Source: JANNFX01 sp031380225 (lineage in GTDB: Bacteria > Pseudomonadota > Alphaproteobacteria > Rhizobiales > Hyphomicrobiaceae). Taken from it: a DNA stretch of 28,120 bases. Of this stretch, positions 23,618 through 28,120 are shown one piece after another. The notes below the pieces were generated by a model that had not been told where the DNA came from, made no database searches, and was given only the letters and a program-made list of their open reading frames with translations. The position numbers were made by a program, and so were the translations under genes. The stretch lies in the NCBI GenBank assembly GCA_031380225.1, contig JANNFX010000210.1, positions 1-28,120 of the forward strand. The letters run 5' to 3'. The number at the start of each line of letters is the position of its first letter. The first letter of the stretch is position 1.

Positions 23618-24727
23618 TCAGACCTCCCGGCTTTCGAAGTCGATGCGCGGATCGACCAGCGTATAAATAAAGTCAGAGATCAGCGCGATGACGAGCCCCA
23701 TCAACGAGAAGATATAGAGGGTTGCAAACACCACCGGATAATCACGCTTGATGACCGATTCAAAGCTCAGCAACCCCAGTCCATCGAGCGAGAAAATGGT
23801 TTCAATCAGCAGCGAGTTTGAAAAGAACGCGCCGATGAACGCTGCCGGAAAGCCGGCAATGATCAGCAACATGGCATTGCGGAACACATGGCCGTAGAGC
23901 ACCTGGTTTTCATTCAAGCCCTTCGATCGTGCAGTGATCACATACTGCTTGCGGATTTCATCAAGGAAGCAGTTCTTGGTCAGAAACGCCAACGTTGTGA
24001 ACGATCCAACCGCCATGGCAATCAAAGGCAATGTGAGGTGGTGGACGTAGTCGGCAATTTTTCCAAGCCATGACAACTGATCGAAGTTATCCGATGTCAG
24101 GCCGCGCGATGGAAACCATTGGAAAAATGACGACCCTGCGAACAACAGCAATAGCAGTACTGCGACCAGGAAGCCCGGCAACGCATATCCAACCACCAGG
24201 ATGCCGCTGGTCCAGGCGTCGAACTTCTCTCCGTCCGATACGGCTTTGCGAATGCCAAGCGGGATTGACAGCAGGTAGGTCAGCAACGTGATCCAGATGC
24301 CGAGCGAAATAGAAACCGGCAACTTCTCTTTGATCAATTCCAGCACTGGCGTATCGCGGAAATAGCTCTTGCCGAAATCGAATGTCAGATAATTCTTCAT
24401 CATCAGCCAGAAGCGTTCAGGCGCGGGTTTGTCAAAGCCATACTGCTTTTCAAGGCTCTTGATGAACTCAGGCGACAAGCCCTGCGCGCCACGATACGCC
24501 GACTGCCCGGTATCGGCACCGCCTTGCCCCATCTGCGATCCGCTGCTGATGCCATCACCCCCCCCGCCGCCGCCAGGCATGACCGAGGTTTCGCCGCGCG
24601 TCAGCTTGGCAATCATTTGCTCAACCGGACCGCCGGGCGCGAATTGGATGACGATGAAGCTGATCAGCATGATCCCGAAAATCGTCGGGATCATCAACAG
24701 CAGGCGCTTGAGGAGATAGGTGGCCAT
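23618..24727 (-). CDS. yejB: Peptide ABC transporter permease YejB
   Basis: This 369-residue permease is of the OppB/DppB class. The N-terminal helix MATYLLKRLLLMIPTIFGIMLI and FAPGGPVEQ match the family. Unlike OppB, a Gly/Ser-rich insertion (about 50-75) follows, as in E. coli YejB. Conserved parts are QYGFDKPAPERFW, PVSISLGIWITLLTYLLSIPLGIRKAV, the EAA loop DEIRKQYVITARSKGLNENQVLYGHVFRNA, and the C-terminal YTLVDPRIDFE, near identical to E. coli YejB as I recall it. The insertion contains a run of six glycines encoded in part by eight consecutive C on the plus strand (24558-24565). It lies 34 bp after yejA1 and one base before yejE. Confidence 0.95.
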   Translation of the reverse strand: MATYLLKRLLLMIPTIFGIMLISFIVIQFAPGGPVEQMIAKLTRGETSVMPGGGGGGDGISSGSQMGQGGADTGQSAYRGAQGLSPEFIKSLEKQYGFDKPAPERFWLMMKNYLTFDFGKSYFRDTPVLELIKEKLPVSISLGIWITLLTYLLSIPLGIRKAVSDGEKFDAWTSGILVVGYALPGFLVAVLLLLLFAGSSFFQWFPSRGLTSDNFDQLSWLGKIADYVHHLTLPLIAMAVGSFTTLAFLTKNCFLDEIRKQYVITARSKGLNENQVLYGHVFRNAMLLIIAGFPAAFIGAFFSNSLLIETIFSLDGLGLLSFESVIKRDYPVVFATLYIFSLMGLVIALISDFIYTLVDPRIDFESREV

Positions 24728-24761
24728 GTCTGGATCTGTGGTCCCCTAGTTTGCTTCGGTC

Positions 24762-26675
24762 TTAGTTTTGGGCCTGCAACTTCTTGGCTTTGGTTTCGTC
24801 ATACCACCAAGTATCAAGCGCGCCACGCTCGTACTTCGGCTTTATCGCCGGCCAGGAGAATTTGTCCCAGAACGCTAGGTTGTGCGCCGCCTTGTACCAG
24901 TGTGGCACCCAATAGTGGCCTGCCCGCAGCACACGGTCCACAGCCCGCATCGCAGTCACGAGTTCTTCGCGCGATTTAGCCCCGGTCCCTTTGTCGATTA
25001 AGGCGTCGACCGCAGGGTCTTTGATGCCGGCAAGGTTCAGGCCGCCTTTGAGGTCCGCCGCCTCAGACCCCCAATAGTTTTTGAGCTCGATGCCCGGCGT
25101 CGACCGCAAAGCATAGCGCTGCACAATGGTATCGAATTCAAACGTTTCGAGACGGTTTTGATATTGAGCGGAATCAACTCGCCGGATGCTGGCACTTACG
25201 CCTAGTTGTTGCAGATTTTTGATATAGGGACCGATGATGCGATTGAAGGCTTCTTCTTCGACCAGAAACTCGACTTCAAGTTTTTCACTATTGGCGTTGC
25301 GGACCACGTTATCAACTGGCGCCGAACTGAGTCCGATCTTCCGCGATGCGCGGCAGAAAAACCCGCAGCTCGGATCGTCTTTGGCTTCCTGGTGAATGGT
25401 CCAGCCGGCCTCTTTCAGCAGCGCCTTCGCCTTCATCAGGTTGTCGCGGATATTGCCCGAGCCATCGGTAACGGGAGGATTGTAAGGCTCGCCAAAGACC
25501 TCCTTCGGCAGCTTGTCTCTAAAAGGTTCAAGCAAAGCCAACTCGGCAGGCGGCGGCAGACCGGACGCTTTCATGTCGGAATTTTCGAAGTAGCTGCCGG
25601 TGCGTTTGTAGAGTCCGAAAAACAAATTGCGATTGCTCCATTCAAAATCAAACGCAAGGCCGAGCGCTTGCCGCACGCGCGGATCTTTGAATTTATCGCG
25701 GCGCATATTGAGGAAGAAGCCTTGTGCGCCCGACACGCGCTCATCTGGGATCGTCAAGCGCTGTATTTTCCCCGACTGCACGGGCGGCTTGTTGTAGCCA
25801 TTGGCCCAATCGCTGGACTTGAATTCTTCGCGGAAATCGAAGGTGCCGTTCAACAGGTTTTCAAGCTCTTGCCCGCGGTCGCGGAAGTAGTCGTAGCGTA
25901 TTTCATCAAAATTGAAGCGCCCAACATTGACCGGCAGATCCTTGGCCCAATAATCTTTGCGGCGTTCAAAGGTGACGTAGGTCCCAGGCTTGTGCGATTT
26001 GATTTTGTAGGGACCAGACGTCACGGGATAGTCGAGCGAGGTTTCATCAAACTCGCGGCCGCCATAATAAGCCTTTGACAACACCGGCAGCCCGCCAACA
26101 ATCATTGGCAGATCGCGCACCAGCGCGCCTTTGAAGGTATATTTCACAGTCGAAGAGTTTAGCGCTTCGGCTTGAACGACGTCTCCAAGCGTCAGCCTGT
26201 AGCTCGGGTCGCCCTTCTCTTTCAGAATGTCGAAGGAGAACACACAATCATTGGCCGTCACCGGCGTGCCGTCTGAAAACTTGGCTTCGGGGCGAAGTGC
26301 AAAGGTCACTGACATTTTATCGTCAGCCACGTCTGCGGTCTTGGCTACGAGGCCATACATGGCATCAGGCTCATCTTCGCCGCGCGTCATCAGGCTATCG
26401 TGAAGCTGGTACAGCCCCTGTGCCGGATCGCCCTTGACGATGAACATATTGAAGCTGTCAAACGTCGTGCGGCCTTCGGGACCAATTTGCGAAACCTTGC
26501 CGCCCTTCGGGGCGTCCGGATTCACATAGTCGAAATGTTTGAAATCCGCCGGATACTTGAGATCGCCGAACACCGACAAGCCATGGCGTGGCGCGGCCGT
26601 CGCACTGCTGGCGGCAAGCAACACTGCTGCTACGCCAAACAACTTCCTACTTTTGAAACGCGCGCGATCAATCAT
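24762..26675 (-). CDS. yejA: Peptide ABC transporter substrate-binding protein, YejA family (copy 1)
   Basis: This 637-residue periplasmic binding protein is of the SBP family 5 type. A signal peptide ends after about residue 28 (KLFGVAAVLLAASSATAA). The start of the mature protein, GLSVFGDLKYPADFKHFDYVNPDAPKGG, is characteristic of YejA. Further marks are TFDSFNMFIVKGD, DGTPVTANDCVFSFDILK, the DYWAKDLPVNVGRFNFDEIRYDYFRD segment, and the C-terminal HYWVPHWYKAAHNLAFWDKFS. It delivers peptides to YejB/YejE. The ATG at 26675 is 11 bases after the stop of a second, similar binding-protein gene. Which of the two corresponds to YejA and which to YepA of other alphaproteobacteria cannot be decided here. 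Confidence 0.93.
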   Translation of the reverse strand: MIDRARFKSRKLFGVAAVLLAASSATAAPRHGLSVFGDLKYPADFKHFDYVNPDAPKGGKVSQIGPEGRTTFDSFNMFIVKGDPAQGLYQLHDSLMTRGEDEPDAMYGLVAKTADVADDKMSVTFALRPEAKFSDGTPVTANDCVFSFDILKEKGDPSYRLTLGDVVQAEALNSSTVKYTFKGALVRDLPMIVGGLPVLSKAYYGGREFDETSLDYPVTSGPYKIKSHKPGTYVTFERRKDYWAKDLPVNVGRFNFDEIRYDYFRDRGQELENLLNGTFDFREEFKSSDWANGYNKPPVQSGKIQRLTIPDERVSGAQGFFLNMRRDKFKDPRVRQALGLAFDFEWSNRNLFFGLYKRTGSYFENSDMKASGLPPPAELALLEPFRDKLPKEVFGEPYNPPVTDGSGNIRDNLMKAKALLKEAGWTIHQEAKDDPSCGFFCRASRKIGLSSAPVDNVVRNANSEKLEVEFLVEEEAFNRIIGPYIKNLQQLGVSASIRRVDSAQYQNRLETFEFDTIVQRYALRSTPGIELKNYWGSEAADLKGGLNLAGIKDPAVDALIDKGTGAKSREELVTAMRAVDRVLRAGHYWVPHWYKAAHNLAFWDKFSWPAIKPKYERGALDTWWYDETKAKKLQAQN

Positions 26676-26686
26676 CCATCGCCGCC

Positions 26687-28120
26687 TTATTTCTTCATAT
26701 TGGCTTCAAGCGCCTTGGCTTTCGCGTCGTCGTACCACCAGATATTTAGGAAACCAGACGTTTGCGACGGCAATTTCTCAGGGTGGCTGAACTTATCCCA
26801 GTAGGCAAGCCACTCGGTTGGCTTGTACCAATGGGGCACTAAGTAGTTGCCCCACAACAGTACCCGATCCAAGGCTTTGGTTGAGGCCACAAGCTCGGCA
26901 CGGTCCTTCGCAAACACTATCTTATCAACAATTTTGTCGACGACAGGACTCTTAAGTCCCATCAAATTGCGGCTGCCTTCAATATCAGCCGCCGATGAAC
27001 TCCAGAAGTCGCGTTGCTCGTTACCGGGTGAGAGAGACTGTCCGTAGTTGCCGATCACGGCATCAAAGTCGAACACATTTTCCCGCTTTGAGTACTGGCT
27101 TTCATCGACTTGGCGGATCGTACCCGTGATGCCTATTAACGCAAGATTTTGGATGTAGTGCCCAATATGCGAATTGAATGATTCGTTCGGCACTAAGAAT
27201 TCGATCTCAAGCGGCTTGCCTTCGGCGTTTCTGAGAACACGCGCTTTCTTGGCCGATCCGAGCCCGACGGCTCGCATCATTTTGCACATCGCGCCGCAAT
27301 TTGGATCGGCGACTTCCTCATCGTTGACAGTCCAGCCGGCTTCCTTGAGGAGGCCCAACGCTTCCTTCAAATGCATGCGCACGTCATCGGGTGAATTGTT
27401 GACCGGATTTTTCCATTCCTTGGAGAACAGATCCTTGGGCAGGTCCGTTTCGAATTCTTTCAGGATTTCAAGCTCACGACCTTCCGGTAATCCCGCCGAT
27501 TTCAATTCCGAATTGTCAAAATAACTGCCTACACGTTGATAAAGCCCGAACATCACTTGCTTGTTGAGCTCTTCGAAATTGAAAGCAAGGTTCAGCGCTT
27601 GGCGGACCCGCACGTCCTGAAACTTCGGGCGCCGCAAATTTACAACAAAACCTTGCATTCTGGCGACTGTGTTCGTGAGAGGCACAGACACTTTTTTGAC
27701 GAGGCCGTTCTTGACGGCGTCAAACCCGTACTGACCAGCCCAAGCGCGCGAAGTGTTCTCACCCCAAAAATCTATTCTTCCGCTCTTAAATTCTTCAAAT
27801 CCAGGCGTGCGGTCGAGGAAATAGGTGAAGCGGATTTCATCGAAGTTATTCTGGCCCTTCATGACCGGAAGATTGGCGGCCCAGTAGTCTTTGAGACGCT
27901 CGTAAATGATAGTGCGCCCGGCATCGAACGACTTGATCCTATACGCACCAGAACCAAGCGGTTTTTCCAGCGTTGTCTTCTTCAGGTCGCGTTGCTCACC
28001 GTTGGCGCCCTTCGATTCCCAATACTGCTTCGACAACACTGGAAGTTGGCCCAATATGTGCGGTAATTCCCGGTTGCCAGTCTTGTCGAACGTGAACGTG
28101 ACTTCGCGTTCGCCAGACTT
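26687..28120 (-). CDS. Second YejA-type substrate-binding protein (partial, N-terminus beyond window)
   Basis: The C-terminal 477 residues of an SBP family 5 protein enter from the right edge; the frame is open to base 28120 and the true start is outside. It is similar in order and motif to copy 1 throughout: LPVLSKQYWESKG against LPVLSKAYYGGRE, DYWAANLPVMKGQNNFDEIRF against DYWAKDLPVNVGRFNFDEIRY, LKEAGWTVNDE against LLKEAGWTIHQE, NYLVPHWYKPTEWLAYWDKFS against HYWVPHWYKAAHNLAFWDKFS. The copies are clearly diverged, with many substitutions in the ligand lobe, so this is an old duplication rather than a recent one. It lies upstream of copy 1 in the same operon and probably serves the same permease. 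Confidence 0.92.
   Translation of the reverse strand, partial: KSGEREVTFTFDKTGNRELPHILGQLPVLSKQYWESKGANGEQRDLKKTTLEKPLGSGAYRIKSFDAGRTIIYERLKDYWAANLPVMKGQNNFDEIRFTYFLDRTPGFEEFKSGRIDFWGENTSRAWAGQYGFDAVKNGLVKKVSVPLTNTVARMQGFVVNLRRPKFQDVRVRQALNLAFNFEELNKQVMFGLYQRVGSYFDNSELKSAGLPEGRELEILKEFETDLPKDLFSKEWKNPVNNSPDDVRMHLKEALGLLKEAGWTVNDEEVADPNCGAMCKMMRAVGLGSAKKARVLRNAEGKPLEIEFLVPNESFNSHIGHYIQNLALIGITGTIRQVDESQYSKRENVFDFDAVIGNYGQSLSPGNEQRDFWSSSAADIEGSRNLMGLKSPVVDKIVDKIVFAKDRAELVASTKALDRVLLWGNYLVPHWYKPTEWLAYWDKFSHPEKLPSQTSGFLNIWWYDDAKAKALEANMKK

Noticed and set aside
25206..26078. A 290-codon plus-strand frame opposite yejA, the longest antisense frame in the window.
   Set aside because: It mirrors the codon structure of yejA; its translation shows no domain and no ribosome binding site was seen.
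1..28120. CRISPR arrays, insertion sequences, phage genes, toxin-antitoxin or defence islands.
   Set aside because: No regularly spaced repeats, transposase, integrase or defence-type gene is present; the NYN protein was considered as a toxin nuclease but lacks an antitoxin partner and sits in a housekeeping context.

Overview
The window looks like ordinary core chromosome of an alphaproteobacterium, most likely of the Hyphomicrobiales. The evidence is gene order and protein style: a block rpoZ-rsh-pdxJ-acpS-lepB-rnc-era-recO on the minus strand, a ribE-ribB(X)-ribH-nusB operon, a TolC gene preceded by a protein-isoaspartate-methyltransferase-like gene, an RXKD-type bifunctional Rsh, and an alphaproteobacterial-style YejABEF transporter with two substrate-binding proteins. 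The genus cannot be fixed from this sequence alone.

Layout. (1) 1-624, minus: 5' part of an RTX (calcium-binding nonapeptide) protein gene that runs off the left edge. It starts at a TTG behind a perfect GGAGG and lies just beyond the 3' end of a tRNA-Cys gene (902-975, minus). (2) 1148-3507, plus: a divergent PCMT-like protein, then a TolC-family outer-membrane channel. (3) 3703-4488, minus: exonuclease III, followed by a 400-bp intergenic stretch with palindromic repeat elements. (4) 4888-7672, minus: riboflavin synthase, DHBP synthase with a decayed GTP cyclohydrolase II domain (RibBX type), lumazine synthase and NusB, with overlapping stop/start codons at two of the three junctions. (5) 7951-10030, plus: a YcbB-type L,D-transpeptidase and a CAP-domain protein. 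(6) 10244-18185, minus: recO, a small secreted Cys protein, era, rnc, lepB, acpS, pdxJ, rsh and rpoZ. These cover translation/ribosome assembly, secretion, lipid and cofactor synthesis and the stringent response. (7) 18654-20046, plus: a NYN/LabA-type PIN-like nuclease and a family 5 uracil-DNA glycosylase, with an AT-richer 468-bp control region upstream. (8) 20043-28120, minus: an uncharacterised 194-residue protein, then YejF, YejE, YejB and two tandem YejA-type binding proteins, the second cut by the right edge.

How the parts fit. The Yej cluster is a complete peptide importer with two alternative binding proteins. In other alphaproteobacteria this transporter takes up antimicrobial peptides and peptidoglycan peptides. 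The riboflavin operon makes the last steps of riboflavin but contains neither ribD nor a visibly functional ribA, so those must be elsewhere. RTX export would need a TolC channel, and one is encoded nearby, but no type I ABC transporter or adaptor is present here.

I did not find a convincing new biological system. The best second-look items are the RibBX decay, the PCMT-like protein with altered signature motifs, the (Arg-Asp)7 tail on the RNA polymerase omega subunit, the paired YejA-type proteins, the structured control region upstream of the NYN gene, the palindromic repeat elements, and the RTX gene next to tRNA-Cys.
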